Shown here: piece after piece, positions 17,934-25,853 of the stretch
How positions within the stretch are numbered: position 1 is the first letter of the stretch
Layout: every line of letters starts with the position of its first letter
DNA from: an uncultured Ruminococcus sp.
GTDB taxonomy: Bacteria > Bacillota > Clostridia > Oscillospirales > Ruminococcaceae
DNA: 63,373 nt
Direction of reading: 5' to 3'
Assembly (NCBI GenBank): GCA_945877315.1
Contig: CAMCRP010000012.1
Location: forward strand, 1-63,373
Notes under the pieces: generated by a model
Databases searched by the model: none
The model's input: the letters and a program-made list of their open reading frames with translations, nothing else
What the model was told of the DNA's origin: nothing
Program-made: the position numbers and the translations under genes

Positions 17934-18100
17934 TGGTATCCCTCCTTGGCTTTTTAGTTGTCCACATTTAATTATAAAACGTTTTCATATATTTTTCAAG
18001 GGTATATTATTAATAAAAATATTTTTTGTGGGGAAAACTTTTTGTATAGGTTGACGAAATTGACGTTTGCGTAATTGTTTAAAAATTTCCTCATTCTCTA

Positions 18101-18129
18101 TTGAAGTATAGGAAAATGTGTGGTATAAT
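18101..18129 (+). promoter_or_regulatory. Promoter of asp23-fakA
   Basis: TTGAAG (18101-18106), a 17-bp spacer and a perfect TATAAT (18124-18129) lie 37 bp before the asp23 start. A TATAAT-like overlap follows immediately. Confidence 0.75.
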
Positions 18130-18165
18130 ATAATTTACGTTAATATATCAAGGAGGTCGTTCGGT

Positions 18166-18516
18166 ATGGCTGAATTTGAAACGCATCTCGGAAAAATTAC
18201 TCTTACCGATAAATATCTCAAAAAGCTTGTGGGACACACGGCAGGCTCCTGCTTCGGCGTTGCGGATATGTGCCCCTGCGGATTTCGTCAGGATTTTTCC
18301 AGGCGGATAAAGCACAAGCCCGCTCCCGAGGACGGAGTTTCCATAGATTTCAGGGACGGAAAGCTGGAGATCGGGCTGCACATCTGCGTAGTCCTCGGCA
18401 CGAATATTTCCGCTGCCTCCGACAGCCTTGCTCACAAAATAAAATACACCGTTGAGGAAAATACGGGATTGACCGTTTCAAAGGTCAGCGTGTTCGTGGA
18501 GGACGTGCGCTCGTAA
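18166..18516 (+). CDS. Asp23/Gls24 family envelope stress protein (YloU-like)
   Basis: This small cytoplasmic, membrane-associated protein of 116 aa belongs to the Asp23/Gls24 family, in which YloU-type members sit beside fakA. The N-terminal strand pattern FETHLGKITLTDKYLKKLV and the C-terminal KVSVFVEDVR are family-like. The middle has an unusual Cys-containing insert (FGVADMCPCGFRQDF). The ATG at 18166 is nine bases after AAGGAGG. It lies 25 bp before fakA, reproducing the yloU-yloV pair of Bacillus. The exact role is not established; in related bacteria these proteins respond to envelope stress. Confidence 0.85.
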   Translation: MAEFETHLGKITLTDKYLKKLVGHTAGSCFGVADMCPCGFRQDFSRRIKHKPAPEDGVSIDFRDGKLEIGLHICVVLGTNISAASDSLAHKIKYTVEENTGLTVSKVSVFVEDVRS

Positions 18517-18541
18517 GCTCCCTATGAAAGGAATGTTTTGA

Positions 18542-20167
18542 TTGATAGACGGAAAAACCCTAAAATATGCCTATATTTCAGCAGCTGTTACTATCTCTAA
18601 TATGAAAAAAGAGGTTGACGAGCTGAATGTTTACCCTGTTCCCGACGGCGACACGGGAACAAATATGTCCATGACCATGTCGAATGCTTTAAAGGAGCTT
18701 ATGGTCAGCAGCGACGATCTGCCCGTTTCCGAAATTGCAAAGACCGCCGCTTCCGCTATGCTCAGGGGCGCAAGGGGAAACTCGGGCGTTATCCTCTCAC
18801 TGCTATTCCGAGGATTTTCAAAGGGCCTTGCGGGCAAGTCTGAGATAGACTGCGAGGACATTGTCATAGCCCTTGAAAACGGCGTAAAGGCGGCTTACAA
18901 GGCTGTTATGAACCCCACCGAGGGAACTATTCTGACCGTTGCGAGAGTGGCTTCGGAAAAGGCTGCCGAGGCGGCACTTCTGGTAAACGATCCCGCCGTT
19001 CTTTGGGAGGACGTTTGCAAGGCTGCTGAGGAGGCTCTGGAAAAAACTCCCGATCAGCTGCCCGTTCTGAAAAAAGCGGGGGTTGTGGACGCAGGCGGCA
19101 AGGGTCTGACTCTTATCTGGAACGCTATGCGGGATGTTTTCAACGGCGGAGAAGCTGTTGTTCCCGTGGAGGTAGGTTCTTCGACAGTTACCGTGTCTGC
19201 GGCTGCTGCGGCGGGTGATGAGGAGATAACATTTACCTACTGCACGGAATTTATCGTAAACAAATCCCCCGACAGCAAGGACGCTGCTGCTCTCAGGGCG
19301 TATCTTGAAACTATCGGTGACTGCGTTGTTGTCGTGGACGACGAGGACATTATAAAGGTACACGTTCACACCGACCACCCCGGCAAGGCTATTGAAGAGG
19401 GTCTGAAATTCGGCGCACTTACCAATATGAAGATAGACAATATGCGTATGCAGCACGAAAGCAAGGCTGCCGCTGCCAAAAATGACGGTATGGTTCCTGT
19501 TGCTGCCGAAAAGCCCTTTGGATTTGTAACTGTGGCTGCGGGCAAGGGTATTGAGGAGCTGTTCCGCAATCTGGGCGCAGACTGCGTTGTAAGGGGCGGT
19601 CAGACTATGAACCCGTCTACCGAGGATATTCTCAGGGCGGTTTACAGCACTCCTGCGGAAACGGTTTTCGTTCTGCCAAACAACAAGAACATCATTATGG
19701 CTGCGGAACAGGCTGCAAAGCTGTCCGAACGCCGTGTCTGCGTTATTCCCGCAAGGACTATCCCACAGGGTATAACCGCCATGATGTCCTACGACCCCGA
19801 TGCAAGCTTTTCGGATAATCGTATGGAAATGACAAAGGCTATTGAGCGGGTTTCCACGGGTCAGGTAACATTTGCCGCAAGAGATTCCCTTTACGAGGGC
19901 AAAAACATCAAGAAGGGTGACATTCTTGCTCTGGAAAACAACAAGCTTGTGTTCCTTGACAGGGACGTTTCCAAGGCGGCTTACAAGCTGACAAAGCGTA
20001 TGATAAAGGGCGATTCTGCGTATGTTACGCTTATCTACGGTTCGGACGTTTCCGACGAAAGAGCTGAGGAGCTGGCGGAAATTATGAAAACAAAGTTCGG
20101 GCATGTTGAAATTATGCTGATAAACGGCGGTCAGCCCGTGTATTACTATATTATTTCGGTTGAATGA
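18542..20167 (+). CDS. DhaL/DegV fusion: fatty acid kinase catalytic subunit FakA-like (YloV)
   Basis: FakA-type proteins phosphorylate fatty acids delivered by DegV-family FakB proteins. The N-terminal DhaL nucleotide-binding domain shows VYPVPDGDTGTNM and ARGNSGVILS. The remaining part has the FakA central and C-terminal domains, with VHTDHPGKAIEEG in the middle. Length is 541 aa, close to the usual 550. The start is TTG at 18542 with AAAGGA upstream. No fakB is present in the window. Older annotations call this family dihydroxyacetone kinase. Confidence 0.9.
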   Translation: MIDGKTLKYAYISAAVTISNMKKEVDELNVYPVPDGDTGTNMSMTMSNALKELMVSSDDLPVSEIAKTAASAMLRGARGNSGVILSLLFRGFSKGLAGKSEIDCEDIVIALENGVKAAYKAVMNPTEGTILTVARVASEKAAEAALLVNDPAVLWEDVCKAAEEALEKTPDQLPVLKKAGVVDAGGKGLTLIWNAMRDVFNGGEAVVPVEVGSSTVTVSAAAAAGDEEITFTYCTEFIVNKSPDSKDAAALRAYLETIGDCVVVVDDEDIIKVHVHTDHPGKAIEEGLKFGALTNMKIDNMRMQHESKAAAAKNDGMVPVAAEKPFGFVTVAAGKGIEELFRNLGADCVVRGGQTMNPSTEDILRAVYSTPAETVFVLPNNKNIIMAAEQAAKLSERRVCVIPARTIPQGITAMMSYDPDASFSDNRMEMTKAIERVSTGQVTFAARDSLYEGKNIKKGDILALENNKLVFLDRDVSKAAYKLTKRMIKGDSAYVTLIYGSDVSDERAEELAEIMKTKFGHVEIMLINGGQPVYYYIISVE

Positions 20168-20181
20168 TTGGAGAAACTGTG

Positions 20182-21336
20182 ATGAATAATCGTACAAAAG
20201 CGTTTGCCGCTGCATTAATGATGATATTTTCCGTGTCCGCTTCAAGCTGCGGAGCGTCCGAAAAGCCGCAGGAAACAACTGCCGCTGATACCGAGTCCGC
20301 CGCTGTAACGGAAGCTTCGGCGGGTTCGGGCAATGTGAAAATTTCCATTGACGGCACAAAATTTGTCGTTGACGGAAAAGAGATCTGGATAAACGGAGTT
20401 AATACTCCTTGGAACAATTGGAACGATTTCGGCGGAAATTTTGATGAAGCCTTCTGGGACGAGCATTTTGCCATGCTTCACGAAACGGGTGTGAATGCGT
20501 CCAGAGTGTGGATAAACTGCGCAGGTCAAACAGTGCTGCGTATGAAGTCCACGGGCGAGGTAAAGAACGTCAACGAAAAGCATTGGGAGGATCTCGATAA
20601 ACTGTTTGACATTGCCGAAAAGCATCAGATCTATCTTATGCCCACGCTTATGTCCTTCGACCATTTCAAGGACGGAAACGCAGGTGCGGAGCAGTTCAGA
20701 CTGATGGTTCAGGACGATGCCTTTATTCAAAGCTACATAGATTTATATGTAAATCCGTTTATGGACAGATACAAGGACGAGCCCTATCTCTGGGCAATAG
20801 ACCTGATGAACGAGCCTGATTGGGTAGTCGAGAACGCCGAGTGCGGCAGAGTGGGTTGGGAGCATATGTCTGACTTCTTTGCAAAATGTGCGGCGGCTAT
20901 CCACGAAAAGGACGAAGATACGCTTGTTACCGTCGGTCTTGGAATGATAAAGTACAACTCCGACAAGTACAGCGGCAACTATGTTTCCGATGAGTTTCTG
21001 AAAAGTCTTGGCGGCGAAAAGGCGTATCTGGATTTTTACTCAACACATTACTATTTCTGGCAGAATCAGTATATGGGCTATCCCTTTGAAACAACTCCTG
21101 TTGATTTCGGTCTGGACGGCACAAAGCCCTGTGTTATCGGCGAAAGTGCAGTTGTCAGCGAGAGCGGCAGGACGATAGTTCAGGAGTACGAAAACGCCTA
21201 TAATAACGGCTGGAACGGCGTTATGGCGTGGACATCCAACGGTGTTGACAACTGCGGAAGTATGACTGAGCTGAAGCCGGCTATTGAGCGTATTATTGAG
21301 ATAGCCGAGGATAAGGTTTTCCCTGTGGGACGGTAA
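20182..21336 (+). CDS. Lipoprotein glycoside hydrolase, GH5-like (cellulase/mannanase superfamily)
   Basis: A 384-aa secreted lipoprotein: the signal sequence ends in ASSC with the acylated Cys at residue 23, followed by a Thr/Ala-rich linker. The TIM-barrel domain begins at VDGKEIWINGVNTPW, a GH5-type opening. Two catalytic glutamates can be assigned: the acid/base in DLMNEPDW and the nucleophile in VIGESAVV. The substrate is probably a beta-mannan or beta-glucan, but this is inference. The ATG at 20182 has GGAG nine bases upstream. It begins 14 bp after fakA ends, which suggests co-transcription, an odd partner for a lipid kinase. Confidence 0.85.
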   Translation: MNNRTKAFAAALMMIFSVSASSCGASEKPQETTAADTESAAVTEASAGSGNVKISIDGTKFVVDGKEIWINGVNTPWNNWNDFGGNFDEAFWDEHFAMLHETGVNASRVWINCAGQTVLRMKSTGEVKNVNEKHWEDLDKLFDIAEKHQIYLMPTLMSFDHFKDGNAGAEQFRLMVQDDAFIQSYIDLYVNPFMDRYKDEPYLWAIDLMNEPDWVVENAECGRVGWEHMSDFFAKCAAAIHEKDEDTLVTVGLGMIKYNSDKYSGNYVSDEFLKSLGGEKAYLDFYSTHYYFWQNQYMGYPFETTPVDFGLDGTKPCVIGESAVVSESGRTIVQEYENAYNNGWNGVMAWTSNGVDNCGSMTELKPAIERIIEIAEDKVFPVGR

Positions 21337-21386
21337 AAAGTTTTGTGTATCTTAATACTATGAATAAACTAAAGAGGAATGAAGCT

Positions 21387-22049
21387 ATGAAATATGTTAC
21401 ATTCAGCTATGATGACGGCGTTACTCAGGACAAGCGGCTTGTGGAGATCTTCAACAAATACGGTATGAAATGCACCTTCAACCTCAATTCGGGCATAATG
21501 AGCGAGGACAGCTGCTGGGAGAATAAGGGCGTTCACATCAGGCGAATGACCGCCGAGGAGATAGGGAACCTCTATGACGGTCACGAGATAGCCTGTCATT
21601 TTCTCACTCACCCGTTTCCCTTTGAGCTTGACGATAAGACCCTTGACTATGAGATCGGCATGGATATCGAAAATCTGTCAAAGATGTTTGGCTGCGAGAT
21701 AGTCGGCTGCGCATATCCCTACGGTCAGTATGATGACAGGGTAGTGGCTGCCCTTCAAAAGCATGGCATCAAGTACGCACGAACCTGCGGTACTACGTCA
21801 AATTTCGCTCCGCAGACAGACCTTCTGAGGTTTATGTCAACCTGTCACCACAAGGACGAGAAGCTGTTTGAGCTGGCAGAACGGTTCATTGCCGAAAAGT
21901 CCGATGATGAAAAGAAGGTTTTCTACATCTGGGGACACAGCTATGAGTTTGATGTTGACAACAACTGGGACAGAATAGAAAAGCTCTGCAAAATGCTTTC
22001 GGAGCATGAGGATATTATTCCTGTGACTAATGCGGAGGCGCTTCTTTAA
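21387..22049 (+). CDS. Polysaccharide deacetylase (NodB-like, carbohydrate esterase family 4 fold)
   Basis: A 220-aa protein that is a bare NodB domain without signal peptide. Motif 1 is FSYDDG (Asp 9-10), and the zinc motif is HEIACHFLTHP. A YPYGQYDDRV motif and a C-terminal IWGHSYEF complete the fold. It would remove acetyl groups from an amino sugar or a glycan, in the cytoplasm unless exported by another route. The ATG at 21387 has AGAGGA upstream. It follows the glycosidase by 50 bp and shares its terminator, so the two may act on the same carbohydrate. Confidence 0.88.
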   Translation: MKYVTFSYDDGVTQDKRLVEIFNKYGMKCTFNLNSGIMSEDSCWENKGVHIRRMTAEEIGNLYDGHEIACHFLTHPFPFELDDKTLDYEIGMDIENLSKMFGCEIVGCAYPYGQYDDRVVAALQKHGIKYARTCGTTSNFAPQTDLLRFMSTCHHKDEKLFELAERFIAEKSDDEKKVFYIWGHSYEFDVDNNWDRIEKLCKMLSEHEDIIPVTNAEALL

Positions 22050-22057
22050 ACAAAAAC

Positions 22058-22092
22058 CGCCCGTCAGTCCGAATAAAAAGGACTGACGGGCG
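22058..22092. terminator. Bidirectional terminator
   Basis: A perfect 13-bp stem (CGCCCGTCAGTCC) with a 9-nt loop lies between the convergent deacetylase and the unknown gene at 22120-22656. T-tracts or A-tracts are found on both sides, so it can serve both strands. Confidence 0.9.
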
Positions 22093-22119
22093 TTAATTTT
22101 GCATATAAAAAGCCGAAAA

Positions 22120-22656
22120 TTACATTCTGCTCTTCTTGACCTCACGCAACTTCTTCCAATAGCTTGCGTCGCCTCTTTCGTTGAACTTGAAGGCAATATC
22201 CTCTGCGCTGTCGTAGTCGGAATTGTCGCAGAATACGTCGAAAAGCTGGATTATGTAGTGGTCGTCGCCCTCGTCGCTGAGCTGCTCTGCAATAGCCTTT
22301 GCACGCTCAAACTCCTCACTGTCGCACAGGTGAGTGAACAGCTTGTACATATATCTGCTTTCGCCCTTGTTGATAAACAGGAATGCAATGCCCGAAGCCT
22401 CGTCGTACATTTCCTCGTCAATAAGCAGCTCAAACAGGCTTGTGAAGCTCTTTGCTCCGTCATAGTCGAACAGAAGCAGTGCGATCTCCATAGCATCGCC
22501 GTACTCGCCGTTTTCCTTGTACTCCTCGAAAAGCTTTTCAAGGTGCTTGGTCTTGATGCTTACGGGGATAACGGCACTCTCGTCGCCCTCACCGCTAGTG
22601 AACAGGGCGCATATTTTATCGGCAATTGAGCCGATAGCGAATTTTGCATCTTCCAT
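22120..22656 (-). CDS. Unknown acidic helical protein
   Basis: The 178-aa product is not recognised. It is acidic and almost entirely helical, with repeating units of about 33-35 residues of the form LFExLxDxExYDEAxxIAxxF (seen near residues 55, 90, 120 and 155), resembling tetratricopeptide or Sel1-like repeats. No signal peptide or membrane segment is seen. The ATG at 22656 has AAAGGAG nine bases upstream, and upstream in-frame Met codons have none. The repeats suggest a scaffold or protein-binding role; that is inference only. Confidence 0.7.
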   Translation of the reverse strand: MEDAKFAIGSIADKICALFTSGEGDESAVIPVSIKTKHLEKLFEEYKENGEYGDAMEIALLLFDYDGAKSFTSLFELLIDEEMYDEASGIAFLFINKGESRYMYKLFTHLCDSEEFERAKAIAEQLSDEGDDHYIIQLFDVFCDNSDYDSAEDIAFKFNERGDASYWKKLREVKKSRM

Positions 22657-22849
22657 AGATAAAAACTCCTTTACACGGGATTGTCCGACACTTACGGACA
22701 TCATCTATATAATAGTATACACTATCCACAAACAAATTTCAACTATTTCTGAAACATTTTATTAAATGAATGAAATAGAAAAGTAAATTTTGTGCATAAT
22801 CAACAAAATGTGCATAAGCGAAAATTTCGCTTCTATTGTGCATTTTTGC

Positions 22850-22878
22850 TTGCAAATTAAAAAAAGGTGTGGTATAAT
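22850..22878 (+). promoter_or_regulatory. Promoter of the two micro-ORFs
   Basis: TTGCAA (22850-22855), a 17-bp spacer and a perfect TATAAT (22873-22878) lie 35 bp upstream of the first micro-ORF. Confidence 0.7.
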
Positions 22879-22913
22879 AATAGTACAGAAAAATCAAAAT
22901 GTGGTGAAAATTT

Positions 22914-23069
22914 ATGTCAACTCCCGAATTATGTATGCTGTTCGACTCAATTCTCGCATTGCTTGAAACCAATAATACCGACAAGGCAATTGAGGTCATT
23001 AAAAACGGCATTAAAAGAATTGATAAGGGCACTACTTCAAGCAGCGATGAAAAGAAAAATGATGATTGA
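22914..23069 (+). CDS. Micro-protein 1 (51 aa, unknown)
   Basis: A 51-codon frame starting MSTPELCMLFDSILALLE is amphipathic helical for about 38 residues and then ends in a Ser/Asp/Lys-rich polar tail. The start has GGTG nearby, a modest ribosome site. It follows a strong promoter, with the next micro-ORF 82 bp downstream and a shared terminator. No family is recognised. Its helix and charged tail resemble those of the next micro-ORF, which suggests a diverged pair. Confidence 0.5.
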   Translation: MSTPELCMLFDSILALLETNNTDKAIEVIKNGIKRIDKGTTSSSDEKKNDD

Positions 23070-23151
23070 CTTATACTAAATATCGATTATAGTATTGACA
23101 AAATCGGTGTAAACGTATCACAGAGGAAAAATCAACAAGGCGGTGGGATGT

Positions 23152-23298
23152 ATGGTACAATCAGATTGTCAGTTTAAGGCATTTATACGTTTTGTGCTTG
23201 ATGCACTCAAGGAAGTAGTAGAAGAAAAGGACGAAGAAAAGCGAAACAAGAAAATAGCAAAAATTATCGAAAATCTTCAAAAGACGCTGGAAGATTAA
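23152..23298 (+). CDS. Micro-protein 2 (48 aa, unknown)
   Basis: A 48-codon frame (MVQSDCQFKAFIRFVLDALK...) forms one long charged helix rich in Glu and Lys, ending in LQKTLED. A GGCGGTGGG ribosome-like site precedes the ATG. A TTGACA at 23095-23100 may give it an extra promoter, though no good -10 is seen. It ends 17 bp before a strong terminator. The function is unknown; expression as a real peptide is supported by the promoter-ORF-terminator arrangement. Confidence 0.5.
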   Translation: MVQSDCQFKAFIRFVLDALKEVVEEKDEEKRNKKIAKIIENLQKTLED

Positions 23299-23315
23299 CT
23301 GTATTATTTTCAATC

Positions 23316-23351
23316 AAGGCACAGGTCTGTTCTTTAGCAGACTTGTGCCTT
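23316..23351 (+). terminator. Terminator after the micro-ORFs
   Basis: A 14-bp stem (AAGGCACAGGTCTG with CAGACTTGTGCCTT, one G-T pair) with an 8-nt loop runs into TTTTTG. It is a strong intrinsic terminator. Confidence 0.9.
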
Positions 23352-23486
23352 TTTGCTGTCTGCATAAAAAATGAATACAAAACTTTGCATAATTTTTTTG
23401 TAAAAAGGTATTCCATTTTGGTGAAAAATATGATATAATTATTTTTATGATGAAATCACTAATAAATCGAAAGGACTAAATCAACT

Positions 23487-25214
23487 ATGAAAAAGCTTAT
23501 GCTTGGAAATGAAGCCTTCGCAAGAGGTCTTTATGAGGCGGGCGTTACCGTTTGCTCCAGCTATCCCGGAACGCCGTCCACCGAGATCACCGAGGCTGCT
23601 GCCAAATATAATGAGATCTACTGCGAATGGGCACCTAATGAAAAGGTTGCTCTGGAGGTCGCTGCGGGTGCATCTATTGCAGGCGCACGCTCCTTCTGCG
23701 CAATGAAGCACGTAGGACTGAACGTTGCGGCAGACCCCCTGTACACATTCTCCTACACAGGCGTAAACGGCGGTGCTGTTATCGGCGTTGCGGACGACCC
23801 GGGAATGCACTCCTCTCAGAACGAGCAGGATTCCCGTCATCACGCAATTGCTTCAAAGGTGCCTATGGTAGAGCCTGCGGATTCCTCCGAAGCAAAGGAG
23901 TTCACAAAGCTTGCTTACGAGCTGTCGGAGAAGTTTGACACGCCCTTTATCGTAAGAATGACCACCAGAATTTCCCATTCTCAGTCAGTCGTTGAGCTTT
24001 GCGACCGTGAGGAGCGTCCTCTTAAAGAATATGTGAAGGACGCTGCAAAGTATGTTACCCTCCCTGCACACGCAAGAAAGCTGCACGTTAAGGTTGAGGA
24101 AAGAACGGAGGCTCTCCGTGAATATGCGGAAAACTGTCCCCTAAATCGTGTTGAATATAACGATAAGAAGATAGGAATCATCACCTCGGGCACACCTTAT
24201 CAGTATTCAAAGGAGGTTTTCGGAAAGAATGCTTCTTATTTGAAGCTGGGCATGGTAAATCCGCTGCCTGTTAAGCTGATAAAGGATTTTGCCGCAGAGT
24301 GCGAAACTGTTTATGTCATTGAAGAACTGGACGATATTATCGAAAGCCACTGCAAGAAGATAGGCGTTTCCGTCAAGGGCAAGGAGATCTTCGGATTTAC
24401 GGGCGAGCTTTCTCAGGCTATTATTGCAGAGAAGCTGCTGGGCGAAAAGAAGGAGTTCTCCGAATTTTCCGAGAATGTTCCCGTTCGTCCTCCCGTTATG
24501 TGTGCGGGCTGTCCTCACAGAGGAGTTTTCTATGTTCTGAACAAGCTGAAATGCGTTGTTTCGGGAGATATTGGCTGCTACACTCTGGGAGCGTCTGCGC
24601 CCCTTTCGGCTATGGATACTACCATTTGCATGGGTGCGTCCGTCAGCGGTCTGCATGGTATGAACAAGGCTAGGGGAGCGGAGTTTGAGAAGAAAGCCGT
24701 TGCCGTTATCGGTGATTCTACCTTTATCCACAGCGGTATTACGGGACTTGTAAACATTGCTTACAATGCCACAAATTCCACCGTTATCATTCTCGACAAC
24801 TCTATCACGGGTATGACGGGACATCAGCAGAACCCCACCACGGGCTACAATATCAAGGGCGACCCCGCCGCAAAAATTGACCTTGAAGCACTCTGCCGTT
24901 CCTGTGGCATCAACCGTGTAAGAGTGGTTGACCCGTATAAGATGAGCGAGGTTGAAGCTGCGGTCAAGGAAGAACTGGCTGCGGAGGAACCGTCCGTTAT
25001 CATTTCAAGACGTCCCTGTGCGCTGCTGAAATATGTTAAGCACAAGCCCGCCCTCAAGGTTGACAGCGCAAAGTGCGTCGGCTGTAAGATGTGCTTGAAG
25101 ATAGGCTGTCCCGCAATTTCCATTCATGACGGAAAATGCGTTATCGACCATACTCAGTGCGTAGGCTGCGGCATTTGCAAGGAAATGTGCAAGCCCGGCG
25201 CTATCTGCGATTAA
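23487..25214 (+). CDS. iorA: Indolepyruvate:ferredoxin oxidoreductase, alpha subunit
   Basis: IorA and IorB oxidatively decarboxylate aryl 2-oxoacids (indolepyruvate, phenylpyruvate, hydroxyphenylpyruvate) to aryl-CoA and reduce ferredoxin. The 575-aa subunit has the N-terminal pyrimidine domain (CSSYPGTPSTEITE), the TPP-binding region with GDIGCYTLG, and two C-terminal 4Fe-4S motifs (CVGCKMCLKIGCP and CVGCGICKEMCKP). It begins an operon with iorB 13 bp downstream. A TATAAT at 23434-23439 is a possible -10 but the -35 is weak. The enzyme is oxygen sensitive and fits an anaerobe fermenting aromatic amino acids. Confidence 0.96.
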   Translation: MKKLMLGNEAFARGLYEAGVTVCSSYPGTPSTEITEAAAKYNEIYCEWAPNEKVALEVAAGASIAGARSFCAMKHVGLNVAADPLYTFSYTGVNGGAVIGVADDPGMHSSQNEQDSRHHAIASKVPMVEPADSSEAKEFTKLAYELSEKFDTPFIVRMTTRISHSQSVVELCDREERPLKEYVKDAAKYVTLPAHARKLHVKVEERTEALREYAENCPLNRVEYNDKKIGIITSGTPYQYSKEVFGKNASYLKLGMVNPLPVKLIKDFAAECETVYVIEELDDIIESHCKKIGVSVKGKEIFGFTGELSQAIIAEKLLGEKKEFSEFSENVPVRPPVMCAGCPHRGVFYVLNKLKCVVSGDIGCYTLGASAPLSAMDTTICMGASVSGLHGMNKARGAEFEKKAVAVIGDSTFIHSGITGLVNIAYNATNSTVIILDNSITGMTGHQQNPTTGYNIKGDPAAKIDLEALCRSCGINRVRVVDPYKMSEVEAAVKEELAAEEPSVIISRRPCALLKYVKHKPALKVDSAKCVGCKMCLKIGCPAISIHDGKCVIDHTQCVGCGICKEMCKPGAICD

Positions 25215-25227
25215 GGAGGAGCTTCTG

Positions 25228-25809
25228 ATGAATACAAAGTCAATTATGATAGTAGGCGTAGGCGGACAGGGTTCCCTGCTTGCGTCAAGAATTCTCGGAA
25301 ACGTCCTGCTGGCGCAGAATTACGACGTTAAGGTGTCCGAGGTACACGGAATGAGCCAGCGTGGCGGTTCTGTTGTTACATATGTTAAATACGGCGATGA
25401 GGTTTGTTCTCCCGTTATCGAAAAGGGCGAAGCGGACGTTATCATCTCCTTTGAACAGCTGGAAGCGGCAAGGTGGCTGCCTTATCTGAAAAAGGGCGGA
25501 CATCTGGTTGTTTCCGAGCAGAAGATGGACCCCATGCCCGTTATTACGGGTGCGGCAAAATATCCCGAGGATATTTTAGGAAAGCTTTCAAGTCTGGGTG
25601 CGGACGTTACTTCCGTTGACGCTCTGGGTCTTGCGGAAGAAGCGGGAAGTCCAAAGGCTTCAAATGTTGTGCTTATGGGCGTTGTGTCCACGAAAATGGA
25701 GCTTTCCGAGGACGCCTGGCAGAAGGCTCTGGAGGAGTGTGTTCCCCCTAAGTTTTTGGAGCTGAATAAGAAGGCATTTGCACTTGGCAGACAGGCTGCT
25801 GCAAACTAA
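25228..25809 (+). CDS. iorB: Indolepyruvate:ferredoxin oxidoreductase, beta subunit
   Basis: This is the gamma-domain subunit of the IOR heterodimer. The 193-aa product has the typical opening IMIVGVGGQGSLLASRIL and the SEVHGMSQRGGSV motif shared with 2-oxoacid:ferredoxin oxidoreductase gamma chains. AAGGAGGAG lies just upstream of its ATG. It ends 44 bp before the predicted paaK start. Confidence 0.95.
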   Translation: MNTKSIMIVGVGGQGSLLASRILGNVLLAQNYDVKVSEVHGMSQRGGSVVTYVKYGDEVCSPVIEKGEADVIISFEQLEAARWLPYLKKGGHLVVSEQKMDPMPVITGAAKYPEDILGKLSSLGADVTSVDALGLAEEAGSPKASNVVLMGVVSTKMELSEDAWQKALEECVPPKFLELNKKAFALGRQAAAN

Positions 25810-25853
25810 TGTATCTTTCTCTGCATCTCAGAGATAAATGGAGGTTTATAGAA

